DNA of 64,000 nucleotides, taken from contig CADAUA010000010.1 of NCBI GenBank assembly GCA_902791035.1, positions 31,290 to 95,289 on the forward strand, in the 5' to 3' direction. This DNA is from an uncultured Coriobacteriaceae bacterium (GTDB lineage: Bacteria; Actinomycetota; Coriobacteriia; Coriobacteriales; Atopobiaceae). The notes beneath the pieces are model-generated. The model saw only the letters and a program-made list of their open reading frames with translations. It ran no database searches and had not been told where the DNA came from. Shown here piece by piece: positions 49,955 through 58,739 of this stretch. A program made the position numbers and the translations under genes. How positions within the stretch are numbered: position 1 is the stretch's first letter; every line of letters starts with the position of its first letter.

Positions 49955-50215
49955 ACGCTTAGCCCCCCTCTAACCGTCCGCTCCTCCCCGGATCGCTCGG
50001 CTTCGGGAAACGTCTCCCGCTTAGGCTCCTCTAACTATCCCAACCTTCCCTCTGCGGGAAATATCGCCCGCTTAGCAAGGCCTAACCGTCCGGAGTTTCC
50101 CGCAGCGGGATGCCCGACCCGCTTAGCAAGGCCTAACCGTCCGGAGTTTCCCGCAGCGGGATGCCCGACCCGCTTAGAGAAGGCTAAGCGTCCCAACCTT
50201 CCCGCCAAGAAGGGC
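49955..50215 (-). repeat. 51-bp double-dyad repeat array C (5 units, inverted orientation)
   Basis: CTAAC/CTAAG cores at 49970, 50031, 50082, 50133 and 50184: spacing 61 then 51, 51, 51. Read on minus, each unit has the same order as the plus-oriented arrays (GGACGGTTAG...CTAAGCGGG, then the TCCCG/CGGGA dyad), so this array is flipped. Two adjacent units are identical over more than 50 bases. It lies between the divergent pyr operon promoter and the gene at 50366; the remaining 150 bp up to that gene should hold its promoter, not identified. Confidence 0.92.
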
Positions 50216-50365
50216 CCTCAGCCCATAGCCCACAAACGGACACCCTTTCCGCAATGCTGCAGCCATGTGCTCTTATCACGTACCGGGGGACGCCGACCCA
50301 TCTTGGCATGCTACGACAGATATCCTCTCGTTCCACAAGCCTCGCCCAAGCCAAGAGGAGCTGCC

Positions 50366-51376
50366 ATGTCTCGCGGATTTCATGCACGGACCGACCAGGA
50401 GATCGAGTCGCTCGCCGACGCGGCCGAAGCCGCGGGCATGTGCATTGACGCATCCGGAAACCCACGCCTGGCAAAGCTCCTCGCCCGCCGCGCCAAGAAG
50501 GGCCTTTATGTAGAGGCCTATCCGACCGCATATGTGCGCGCCGAAACATGGAAATGTCTGACATACTGCGAGCGAGCCCGCATGGTCGTCATGACTGTTG
50601 CCCGACGGCATCCCAACTGGGTCTTCTGCCTGGAGTCAGCCGCGGTGTTCCACGGGCTTCAGGTCTCCCGCGTAAACTGGGCCGTCATCCATGTATTGGC
50701 CAAGAAGGGCGACCACACGAAGGACACTGCCCATGTGATCCATCATGTTCTTCTTGATACACGTACGATCGAAATTGATGGCGTACACGCAACGACCCTT
50801 TGGCAGACAACGGTCTCCTACCTCGCAGAGCGTGACTTCGCGCATGGGCTGGCCGTCGCCGACTCCGCCCTCAAGCTTACGGGGGCTCAGGTCCCAGACC
50901 TCTATGCCCACATAGACGCCGAGCTGTCGGACGAAGCGAGTCGCGTCATCGCTCGTGCCACAGCACAGTGGTCCGATCCCAAGAGCGACAATGGCGGGGA
51001 ATCCTATGCGCGCGGAATCATGCTCAACCTTGGCTTCGAGCGACCCGAGCTTCAGGTCCACTTCACCGACCCCGCGGACCCGAGCGTCGACTACTACGCG
51101 GACTTCCTTTGGCATGTCAAGGGCGGTGTCATCGTCGCAGAGATGGATGGCAAGGGAAAGTATCTCGACGAGAGGATGACTGCTGGAAAGGGGGCCTTCG
51201 AGGTCATGCAGGACGAGCGGATCCGCGAATCCAGAATCACATTCCAATGCAAGGGCATCATTCGCTTCCGCTTCCGCGAGGTCGACGACCCCGACGGGTT
51301 CCGGGGCATGCTCCTGGCATACGGCATACCAATGAGAGGGCAGATTGGGACGGCAGGGACGCTTAGCGCGGCCTAA
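50366..51376 (+). CDS. AbiEi/DUF559-like protein (winged-helix N-terminus, PD-(D/E)xK-like C-terminus)
   Basis: 336 residues from the ATG of MSRGFHARTDQEIE (AAGAGGAG upstream). The N-terminal half resembles AbiEi-type proteins: LLARRAKKGLYVEAYPTAYVRAETW, then HPNWVFCLESAAVFHGLQVS and TTVSYLAERDFAHGLAVADSAL. The C-terminal part has a Vsr/DUF559-like nuclease pattern: GGESYARGIMLNLGF (about 210), YYADFLWHVKGGVIVAEMDG (about 245-261) then KGKY. Such two-part proteins are common but uncharacterised in Actinobacteria; a toxin-antitoxin or defence role is only inference. Codon use looks less G+C-biased than that of the neighbouring operons. It is flanked by arrays C and D in opposite orientation, and its last codons and TAA stop lie in array D. 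Confidence 0.65.
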   Translation: MSRGFHARTDQEIESLADAAEAAGMCIDASGNPRLAKLLARRAKKGLYVEAYPTAYVRAETWKCLTYCERARMVVMTVARRHPNWVFCLESAAVFHGLQVSRVNWAVIHVLAKKGDHTKDTAHVIHHVLLDTRTIEIDGVHATTLWQTTVSYLAERDFAHGLAVADSALKLTGAQVPDLYAHIDAELSDEASRVIARATAQWSDPKSDNGGESYARGIMLNLGFERPELQVHFTDPADPSVDYYADFLWHVKGGVIVAEMDGKGKYLDERMTAGKGAFEVMQDERIRESRITFQCKGIIRFRFREVDDPDGFRGMLLAYGIPMRGQIGTAGTLSAA

Positions 51377-51725
51377 GCGGCAGGCCCTTCCCGATTCGGG
51401 AAGCATCGGACGGTTAGCGCCGCATAAGCGGGCCAACCTTCCCGGCCAGGGAAAACCTAGACGGTTAGCGCGGGATAAGCGGGCCAACCTTCCCGGTCAG
51501 GGAAACCCTAGACGGTTAGCGCGGGATAAGCGGTAGGCCTGTCCCCTATAGGGAAATACATCTCGCTTAGACCCTTCTAACTGTCCGAATCTTCCCGGTG
51601 TGGGAAATCCGAGACGGTTAGCCCTTGCTAAGTGGCAGGTCCTTCCCGATTCGGGAAGCATCGGACGGTTAGCGTCGGCTAAGCGTCCGGATTGTCCCGC
51701 CAAGGGAAACCCGGGATGGTTAGCT
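51350..51725 (+). repeat. 51-bp double-dyad repeat array D (8 units, one flipped)
   Basis: TTAG cores at 51361, 51412, 51463, 51514, 51565, 51616, 51667 and 51718, every step exactly 51 bp. The unit at 51565 is in reverse orientation (GCTTAG...CTAACTG) but stays in phase. The array supplies the stop codon of the gene at 50366-51376. The remaining 100 bp up to the pseudogene contain a CGCGGGAAG-type inverted repeat region but no clear terminator. Confidence 0.95.
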
Positions 51726-51826
51726 CAAAGAGAAGGGCGGCCGCGAGCGAGAAGCCCGCGACTGCCCTGCCGCACATCCCTTCGGGAGTCCCGCGAGAAC
51801 ACCCGCGCGAGACCCCGGGACGACGG

Positions 51827-53155
51827 CTACTTCACGTTCTCGTACACGTCCTCCAGGTAGGTCATGGTCTCCTCGGGAACCGCCGCCGTGCCGCCGAGGA
51901 CATGGCCCAGCTGCACGTAGGCGCCGAGGTTCGCCGAGCCGTCATCCGAGGGCCTCGCGTTCGCCAGCCCGGCTCGCACGGCCGCGTCCACGGCCTGCAT
52001 CCTGCCGGGGTTGGAAGGTGCCCGTATAAGTACCCTTGAAGTTCCCGACGCCTGTGACCACATACGTTGCTATGCCGGGCTTCACGTTGTTGTAGTACGA
52101 CACCGTGCAGTCCGTCTCCTCGGACTGGGACTTTGCCTCCCAGAGACCCTGCCCGTTCCACACCACATTTATGAACGGCTCAAGGGCTTCACCTGTGTAG
52201 GCCAGATACCCATCGCTACCACCGTAGTCCACGCCCAACATGGCCATAGAGATGTCCGCTGGTTCGATGGCATAGGTGCCCGTGAGCACACCCTCATAGT
52301 TCCCCGTACCGGTCACGGTCACGGTGGCGGTGCCCGCGTTCTGGTTGTCTGTCCAGGCGAGCGTGTAGTCGGTGCCCTCCGCGAGCGTGACGCCGTCCAC
52401 CTTGACGACGGGCTTCTCTTCGATGTCGCTGCCTGTGTAGGTCGTGGCGGAAAGCCCAGAAAGCGTGGCGTCGGCGAGGTCGCGCTTGTTTTCCGTATAG
52501 CTCGGTGTAGGCGGCACCCTGGTTGACTAAGTCGCAGATCAAGACGTTCAGGTAGTGGCTGGTCGAGCCGTAGGTGGGGTGGGTCTTGATGCCCTGGGAC
52601 TCGACGTTCTCGCCGAGGCCGTAGTAGGTGGAGTCGGCGAACTTCTTGGCGGTCGCGTCATCCACACCCTGCGCCTTGGCGAAGGCGTAGGCCTCGTCCC
52701 AGGTCTCCTTCTCGAACATCCAGGACTGGGTGGCGCCCCAGCTGCCACTCGCGTCGTAGCCCCAGGCGAGGCAGCGGGAGGAGTTGGGGTCGGACGTCCA
52801 GTCGGAATGGCAGCCCTTGTTATCGGAGGAGTCGTTGACGTCGGCCCGCGCAGCTCGTAGGCAACGGACGTGGGGCTCACGAGCAGCTCGTCGAGGCCGG
52901 CCTTCTTGCGCTCTGCATTGCCCTCCTCCATGATGGAGCAGCCGTCGAGCAGGCGGTCGTAGGAGAGCGCCGAGCGGTCGGTCACCTTGCCATCATGCTC
53001 GTTCGCCTTCTTCTCGAAGGCATCGTAGTCGATGTACTGGTTGATGAACTCCTCGGCGATCATGGGGGTGGCCATCGCGGCAGCCGACAGGGCAAGTACC
53101 GTCACCAGCCCCAGCACCAGTGCCAAGAGGAAGAGAACCCAACTCTGCGACGCAT
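51827..53155 (-). pseudogene. Broken secreted CAP-domain / Ig-like / CWB2 surface protein
   Basis: The intact ancestor would read from an ATG at 53155 (GAGGAGG upstream, MRRRVG). Frame breaks follow: near 53140 into the signal peptide (LLALVLGLVTVLALSAAAMA), near 52852 inside the CAP/SCP domain (ends YGLGENVESQ..., HYLNVLICDLVNQGAAYTE), near 52510 into an Ig-like domain (DLADATLSGLSATTYTGSDI, GTDYTLAWTDNQNAGTATVTV), and near 52040 into the last piece of a CWB2 repeat (NPGRMQAVDAAV, HVLGGTAAVPEE). Most of the CWB2 region is missing, so an internal deletion accompanies the frameshifts. The relative at 53677-57091 shows the full architecture. Confidence 0.85.
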
Positions 53156-53234
53156 GGGCGCCTCCTCAAGGTCGCCTTCAGTTGGGACCACTATACACCC
53201 CGCATTGGAGGTATCTGCCAGTCCGGAGTTGCAC

Positions 53235-53600
53235 CACCCGCGCCAAGCTACCGGGCCTAAGCGTCCTTATTGTCCCGTCACGGGAAGCATCTCCCGCTTA
53301 CGGGCGGTTAACTGGCAGACCTTTCCCGCCATGGGACACATCTCCCGCTTAGGCCCTGCTAAGTGGGGGACTTTTCCCGAGGCGGGAAACCCCGGACGCT
53401 TAGGCCCTGCCAAGAGGCATTGCTCTCCCGAATCGGGACAATATGGACGGTTAGCCGAGGCTAAGCGGGAGGCCTTTCCCGAGGCGGGAAACGCCCTGCC
53501 AAGAGGCATTGCTCTCCCGAATCGGGACAATATGGACGGTTAGCCGAGGCTAAGCGGGAGGCCTTTCCCGAGGCGGGAAACCCCGGACGCTTAGCCACAC
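53235..53600 (+). repeat. 51-bp double-dyad repeat array E (about 7 units, with an 88-bp duplication)
   Basis: Cores at about 53247, 53296, 53347, 53398, 53449, 53538 and 53589; spacing 49-51 except one step of 89. That step is explained by an exact direct duplication: 53404-53491 equals 53493-53580. The array fills most of the gap between the pseudogene and the next CWB2 gene; 53600-53676 has no recognisable feature beyond a short inverted repeat (GGACGGCCGC / GCGGCCGTCC) that may terminate the upstream gene. Confidence 0.92.
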
Positions 53601-53676
53601 CCACTGAAGAAGGACGGCCGCAAGCCCTCCCCTCCGGTCCGCGGCCGTCCATGTCAACAAGCCCTTGTTCCCCCGG

Positions 53677-56424
53677 CTACCTCACGTGGTCGTACACGTG
53701 GTTGCACCAGTCCAGCGTAGCCTCTGGAACTGCAGCCGGACCACCCAGCACATGACCGGTCACGGCGCGGCACATCGCGTAGTCGGTGTTGCCCTTCGGC
53801 ACGCTGTCGTACTGGTACTGGCACGCCGCCGCGATGGCCTTGTAGTTGCCCGGGTTCGAGAGCACCAGCACGGCATTCGCCCTACCAGCCAGCGGGCCGC
53901 CGGCAAGGGCGTCGTGGTAGTCGTCGCCGCGCGCCACGCACATACCGTTGCAGTACATGCCATGGTCGATCTCCCACTTGGCGATGGTGGCCGAGGTGTC
54001 GATGGCCGTGTCGCCTCCCAGGCGCGTGACAGAGAGGCCCATGCCCTTGAGCTGGTTCTCCACGCTCGCGGGAACCACCGCGGTGCCGCCCACGATGATC
54101 ACGTGCGAGAAGTTCCTCACGTCCGCCAGCGTCCTGGCGTCGAGCTGATTCGAGGGATTGGTAAGGAAGATCGGCGCCTGGCGCGAGTAGGCGTACGGCG
54201 AGATGGACAGCGCGTCATGGAAGCTCGTCCACGTTGCCACGATGCAGGTGTTCCCCCACTGGCCCACGTTCTTCTCGTAGGCATCGCACGCCGTTGCGCG
54301 CGCCGTGTCGCCGTAGTAGCGCACCACGTTAGCCGGATTGGACACGAGCCCCTGCAGGGTCTTGAAGCACTGATCGGAGATGGCCGCCGTTCCGCCCATG
54401 ACGATGATGTGGCTCGGGCTCAGGCGCTGAATCTCGGCCTTGGCGTCAGCGCCGAGGAAAGCCCCGGGCGTCGTGATGATTGGGGCGTTGTGGAGGCCCG
54501 CCACCGCAGAGGCCGAAAGGGCATCGTAGAAGTCCAGGCCCGTCGCCACCACCACGTAGTCGCTGTGGCCCGTCCAAATGCTGTCCACGATCGCCGCCAT
54601 GGTCTCCCAGGAGCTGTTGCCCCACAGGCGATCGAACCCGTACGCAAACAGGTCGCCCCGGGCGGTGCCTGCGTACTTGCCCATGCCTTCGACCATCACG
54701 CCGTGGTCGTCACTGCCCTCCACGGTCTCGATCCTCGTCACACGGTAGTCCGTGCCCTCTACGAGCTCCTTGCCGTCGAGGCGGAGCGTCATGCCCGGGG
54801 TCTTGGTGCCGTTGGAGGTCCTGGCACTGAGCTCGGCCTTGGGCACCATGGCCACGTCGTCGAACTTGGCATCGGCAATGGATATGCCCTCTACCACCGT
54901 GTAGGTCTTGCTCACGCTGCCTGTGTAGTTGCCCTTGCCGGTGATGGTAAAGCTATGGCTGCCAGCAGCGCCCGAACTTGGCCAAGAAATGGCGTAGTCC
55001 GTGCCCTCACTGAGGATGAAGCCCTTGTCGGTAACCGTGACGCTGGGACGGTTCGCGGCGCCAGATACATAGGCGACGCTCGCGTCATACGACACATCCG
55101 CATTCGCGATGCTGGCGGCCACCACGTCGTAGGTACCAGAGACGGCCCGGCTGAAGTTGCCCTTGCCCGTGACGCTAAAGGTCTTGCTGCCCACGGAGCC
55201 CGTGCTGCCGTACGTAGGCCAGCTCACGGTGTAGTCCGTGCCCTCCTTGAGGGTGATGCCGTTGTGGGTGAGCGTCAGCGTGGGGTGGGTTCCCGTGGAG
55301 GGGTCATACGTGACCTGCGTCGGTAACAAGGACCTTGTTGCCGTGCCGATGTCCCGCGCCATGATGGCGTAGGTGGCCGTCGTGCTGCCCGTGTAGTTGC
55401 CCGCGCCGGTCACGGTGACCGTCGCGGTGCCCGCGTTCACATTGTCGGACCACGAGAGGGTGTAGTCCGTGTCCTTGGTCAGCGTGACGCCGTCCACGGT
55501 AACGGTCGGTTCCTCGGCGATGGTGCTGCCCGTATAGGTGGCCCCCGACAGCCCCGACACCGTGGCGTCCGCGATGTCTCGCGCATCGACGTACAGGTTG
55601 AGTCCCATGGACCCGGTGAAGTTGCCCTTGCCCGTGACGGTTATGCCGCCAAAGTACCATCCGACAGCGTTTACCGGGATAACGCTCAACTCGTAGTCGG
55701 TACCCTCGACCAGCGTGCGGCCGTCGAAGGTGAGGCTGACCTTGGGAGTTACGCCCTTGGGCGAGTACGCCACGAAGTCGCTCTGCGCCGTCGTATCAAC
55801 GATGGACGCCGGAACCACCTGGTAGGTCTCAATCGTGATCTGGCCGGCGTAGGTGCCCTTGCCCGTTATGGTCACGGTGCCGGTGCCCACGTTCACGCGA
55901 CCATCGTAGGACACCGTGTAGTCGGTCCCCTCGGTGAGGGCCTTGCCATCCAGGGTCACCGTGACGGTCGGCTTGGCCGCACTGCCGGTATAGGTCACGT
56001 CGCTGGCCGTCACCGCGGCTGCCGCGAGACCCTTGGCCACGGTGATGGTCACGGTAGCCGTCTCGCTGCCACAGATGACGGTTATGACGGCCGTGCCTTC
56101 AGCCACAGCCGTCACCTTGCCGTCGGCGTCGACCGTGGCAACGGACGTATCGGAGCTGGAGAAGCTCACCGCAGACACCGGGACGGTGCCCGTGACGGTG
56201 TTTGTGCTCCCGTTCGTGTGCTCCGTGGTGGCGGTCACGCTCACCGTGGTGGACTTGCCCACAGTCAGCGTGCTCGTGCCGGGCGTTGCGTTGAGGGTCA
56301 CATCGAAAGTGCCCCAGCTCTGTGCGCCGTAGCTGTCGCTGGGCCAGTCCTGTGCGTACGCGGTGGCGTCATAGGTGCCCTTGTTAACCGAGGGACGACT
56401 CGTCCGCGCTGGTGCCCGCGCCAA
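53677..56424 (-). CDS. CWB2 surface protein, C-terminal part of a frameshifted gene
   Basis: Frame of 915 codons. A bacterial Ig-like domain (about 40-130: VSFSSSDTSVATVDADGKVTA) is followed by at least five repeats of a GTDYTVSW...VTITGKGNYTG type (about 130-620), and three cell-wall-binding type 2 modules at about 640-915 (FDRLWGNSSWETM, IIVMGGTAAISDQ, VIIVGGTAVVPAS, HVLGGPAAVPEA). CWB2 modules bind wall polymers in Gram-positives. It has no signal peptide or start codon of its own: the reading frame continues that of the CAP-domain frame at 56384-57091 after a shift near 56390-56410. Either a frameshifted gene, programmed or phase-variable switching, or a sequencing error. Confidence 0.75.
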   Translation of the reverse strand: MARAPARTSRPSVNKGTYDATAYAQDWPSDSYGAQSWGTFDVTLNATPGTSTLTVGKSTTVSVTATTEHTNGSTNTVTGTVPVSAVSFSSSDTSVATVDADGKVTAVAEGTAVITVICGSETATVTITVAKGLAAAAVTASDVTYTGSAAKPTVTVTLDGKALTEGTDYTVSYDGRVNVGTGTVTITGKGTYAGQITIETYQVVPASIVDTTAQSDFVAYSPKGVTPKVSLTFDGRTLVEGTDYELSVIPVNAVGWYFGGITVTGKGNFTGSMGLNLYVDARDIADATVSGLSGATYTGSTIAEEPTVTVDGVTLTKDTDYTLSWSDNVNAGTATVTVTGAGNYTGSTTATYAIMARDIGTATRSLLPTQVTYDPSTGTHPTLTLTHNGITLKEGTDYTVSWPTYGSTGSVGSKTFSVTGKGNFSRAVSGTYDVVAASIANADVSYDASVAYVSGAANRPSVTVTDKGFILSEGTDYAISWPSSGAAGSHSFTITGKGNYTGSVSKTYTVVEGISIADAKFDDVAMVPKAELSARTSNGTKTPGMTLRLDGKELVEGTDYRVTRIETVEGSDDHGVMVEGMGKYAGTARGDLFAYGFDRLWGNSSWETMAAIVDSIWTGHSDYVVVATGLDFYDALSASAVAGLHNAPIITTPGAFLGADAKAEIQRLSPSHIIVMGGTAAISDQCFKTLQGLVSNPANVVRYYGDTARATACDAYEKNVGQWGNTCIVATWTSFHDALSISPYAYSRQAPIFLTNPSNQLDARTLADVRNFSHVIIVGGTAVVPASVENQLKGMGLSVTRLGGDTAIDTSATIAKWEIDHGMYCNGMCVARGDDYHDALAGGPLAGRANAVLVLSNPGNYKAIAAACQYQYDSVPKGNTDYAMCRAVTGHVLGGPAAVPEATLDWCNHVYDHVR

Positions 56425-57091
56425 TCTCGAGCGTCAGGGTCTCGGGCCACTGAGCCGTGCCATTGGTAATGCACACGTCTCCGGCGCCAAATATCGTGTT
56501 CGACGGGTCGACCATGGAGGTGTAGTGACCGGTCGTCGCACCCGTCTTGTTCACGTAGTCGGACTTCTCGGAGTAGAACTGTTCCATTCGGCTCTCAGGA
56601 TTGAGGCCACCGTAGTAGCCAAAGGCAACATCCTCGCCGTAGCTCTGCTTGCCGTCCTGCAGCGCAGTCCAAGGTGTCGTCCCGTCCGTCCGCGCATGGC
56701 CCGTGACCATGATGGCCTCCACGGCACGCTGCACGGCGATGGCCTCCATGGTCTGGCTCCAGTAGATGCCGTTGACGTAGGTGTCGCGGCTGATGCCCTT
56801 GTTGGCAAGGTAGGCCTGCATGGTGGTGTCGCCCCACGCGATGTTCGTGTCATAGGCGTCCGCGCGGTACTTCTTCAGGCAGGCGAGGACCTGGATGCGC
56901 GTGGCGTCCTGGTCCAGCTGCACCTGGATCACCATGGGGACGGTGCCGTCGGCCCCGCGGTTCTGGTCGGACGTGATCTGCGGCAGGGCCGTCGCCGCGA
57001 AGGCCGGCGCAGGCACCAGCGCCAGCACCACCCCCATCACAGCCACCACCGCCAGCGACAAGAGCCTCCCGCACCTGCGCCTGTCTCTCAT
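56384..57091 (-). CDS. Secreted CAP (SCP/PR1) domain, N-terminal part of the frameshifted CWB2 surface protein
   Basis: 235 residues from the ATG of MRDRRRCGRLL (GGAGGAGTC upstream). Signal peptide about 1-32 (ends APAFAAT), then a CAP domain: YVNGIYWSQTMEAIAVQRAV, HARTDGTTPWTALQDG, SYGEDVAFG, GHYTSMVDPSNTIFGAG. The frame closes at ADESSLG with TAA just where the downstream frame (SVNKGTYDATAYAQDW) takes over, so the two pieces most likely once formed one protein of about 1,130 residues. No homopolymer is obvious at the junction; it reads GAGTCGTCCCTCGGTTAAC. Confidence 0.75.
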   Translation of the reverse strand: MRDRRRCGRLLSLAVVAVMGVVLALVPAPAFAATALPQITSDQNRGADGTVPMVIQVQLDQDATRIQVLACLKKYRADAYDTNIAWGDTTMQAYLANKGISRDTYVNGIYWSQTMEAIAVQRAVEAIMVTGHARTDGTTPWTALQDGKQSYGEDVAFGYYGGLNPESRMEQFYSEKSDYVNKTGATTGHYTSMVDPSNTIFGAGDVCITNGTAQWPETLTLEIGAGTSADESSLG

Positions 57092-57234
57092 GACTCCTCC
57101 GCTCTCTCTGCTCAGGAAGCCTTCAGTTATGGAAATGCTACCTGTGTGGTGCCGCTCGATGTTGCACAACATCGAGCCTTGGGCGAACGGTATCCGGGCA
57201 AACGGTCATCCGGGACAGACGGGCATTGGCGGGC

Positions 57235-57617
57235 GGGAAACTTGCGCCGCTTAGGCCCCGCTATGCGGGAGACCTTTCCCGCAGCGGGACAAGAGGGACG
57301 CTTAGCACCCGCTAAGCGGGAGACACTTCCCGAATCGGGACAAGAGGGACGCTTAGCACCCGCTAAGCGGGAGATTCCTCCCGGAGCGGGACATCCCACC
57401 CGCTTAGGCCCGGCTAAGCGGGAGACCTTTCCCGGCGCGGGACAACCGGGACGCTTAGCACCCGCTAAGCGGGAGACATTTCCCGAATCGGGACAAGAGG
57501 GACGCTTAGCACCCGCTAAGCGGGAGACCTTTCCCGAAGCGGGACAACCAGGACGCTTAGCACCCGCTAAGCGGGAGACCCTTCCCGCGGCGGGACAAGA
57601 GGGACGCTTACGCTCCC
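57235..57617 (+). repeat. 51-bp double-dyad repeat array F (8 units)
   Basis: GCTTAG cores at 57249, 57300, 57351, 57402, 57453, 57504, 57555 and a final partial at 57606, all exactly 51 bp apart. The typical unit has CGCTTAGC-ACCC-GCTAAGCG, a perfect 8-bp stem, then GGGAGACCTTTCCCG...CGGGACAA. It ends about 10 bases before the stop codon of the ABC ATPase gene. The 140 bp towards the CAP gene should contain its promoter; none is obvious. Confidence 0.95.
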
Positions 57618-57626
57618 CGCCCGCCC

Positions 57627-58730
57627 TTACTTCCTCAAGCTTTCGTACGCCTCGCAGACCTCGTCGGTCGGGCCGATCATCATCTGCTTGCCCTTCTCGA
57701 TCCAGCACACGCGGTCGCAGATCCGCTCCACCAGGTCGATAGAGTGGCTCACGAGAAGGACGGTCACGTTGTTGGAGCTCACGAGCTCCTTGATGCGCTT
57801 CTCGCACTTCTCCTGGAAGAGGAAGTCGCCCACGGAGAGGGTCTCGTCCACGATCAGGATGTCCGGTTCCGTCACCGTGGCGATGGCGAAGGCGATGCGG
57901 GCCACCATGCCCGAGGAGTAGTTCTTGAGCGGCATCTCCATGAAGCCGTCCAGCTCGGCGAAATCCACGATGTCCTGGAAGTGCTCGTCGATGAACTCTT
58001 TCTTGTAGCCCAGGAGGGCGCCGTTGAGGTAAATGTTCTCGGTTGCCGTGAGCTCGGGGTCGAAGCCCGCGCCCAGCTCGATGAGGGGCGCGATTGTCCC
58101 GCGCACCTCGCACTCCCCGCTCGAGGGCTCCAGCACGCCCGCGATTATCTTGAGCATGGTGGACTTGCCCGAGCCGTTCGTGCCCACGAGCCCGAAGGCC
58201 TCGCCTCGCTTGACCTCGAAGGATATGTCGTCGAGCGCGCGGAACTCCTTGAACTTCACCTCGTGCCTCATCGCGGCGATGAAGTACTCCTTGAGGGAGT
58301 TGAACTGCTCGTTCGCGATGTTGAAGATCTCCGACACGTGGTCCACGCGCACCACTGTCTCGGCATCGGGCGCAGGCAGGGGCGGCCGCATGAAGTCGTT
58401 CTCGCCGGCTACCACGAGCCAGTCGTTCACCGCGAGGGACTCGCCGTTGGGCGCCACGAAGTCCACGAAGAGGTGCCAGCGCCCGGGCGAAGGCGCCGTG
58501 AACTCATAGCTCGTCTCCAGCACGTACTCCCCCGTCTGCTTGTAGACGGAGTCCCACATATCGTCGTCCCAGAGGTCGTTGTAGGACCAGGTGTAGTTGT
58601 AGTGAAAGCCCGTGGGGTCGGCCCCCACGACCTCGGCCGTGATGGTAATGGGCTCCCCGATGCGCACCTGCTTCTTGGACAGGTGGATGCGTCCCTTCCA
58701 GTCCGGGACCCTGCGCGTGCCGTCTGCCAT
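57627..58730 (-). CDS. Polysaccharide/teichoic acid export ABC ATPase with N-terminal Ig-like domain
   Basis: 367 residues. Residues about 10-110 form a beta-sandwich-like region (VRIGEPITITAEVVGADPTG, GRWHLFVDFVAPNGESLAVN) reminiscent of extracellular Tyr-rich sensor domains. The ATPase follows: KEFRALDDISFEVKRGEAFG, Walker A GTNGSGKST at about 182-190, IAPLIELGAGFDPELTATEN, signature NYSSGMVARIAFA (about 268) and Walker B DILIVDETLSVGD. YSSGM and ELGAGFDPELT are characteristic of Wzt/TagH-type exporters. Pairs with the permease at 58740-59597, whose stop is 9 bp upstream of its start. The N-terminal domain is unusual, since Wzt carries its extra domain at the C-terminus. Confidence 0.88.
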   Translation of the reverse strand: MADGTRRVPDWKGRIHLSKKQVRIGEPITITAEVVGADPTGFHYNYTWSYNDLWDDDMWDSVYKQTGEYVLETSYEFTAPSPGRWHLFVDFVAPNGESLAVNDWLVVAGENDFMRPPLPAPDAETVVRVDHVSEIFNIANEQFNSLKEYFIAAMRHEVKFKEFRALDDISFEVKRGEAFGLVGTNGSGKSTMLKIIAGVLEPSSGECEVRGTIAPLIELGAGFDPELTATENIYLNGALLGYKKEFIDEHFQDIVDFAELDGFMEMPLKNYSSGMVARIAFAIATVTEPDILIVDETLSVGDFLFQEKCEKRIKELVSSNNVTVLLVSHSIDLVERICDRVCWIEKGKQMMIGPTDEVCEAYESLRK

Positions 58731-58739
58731 GGTCCCCTC

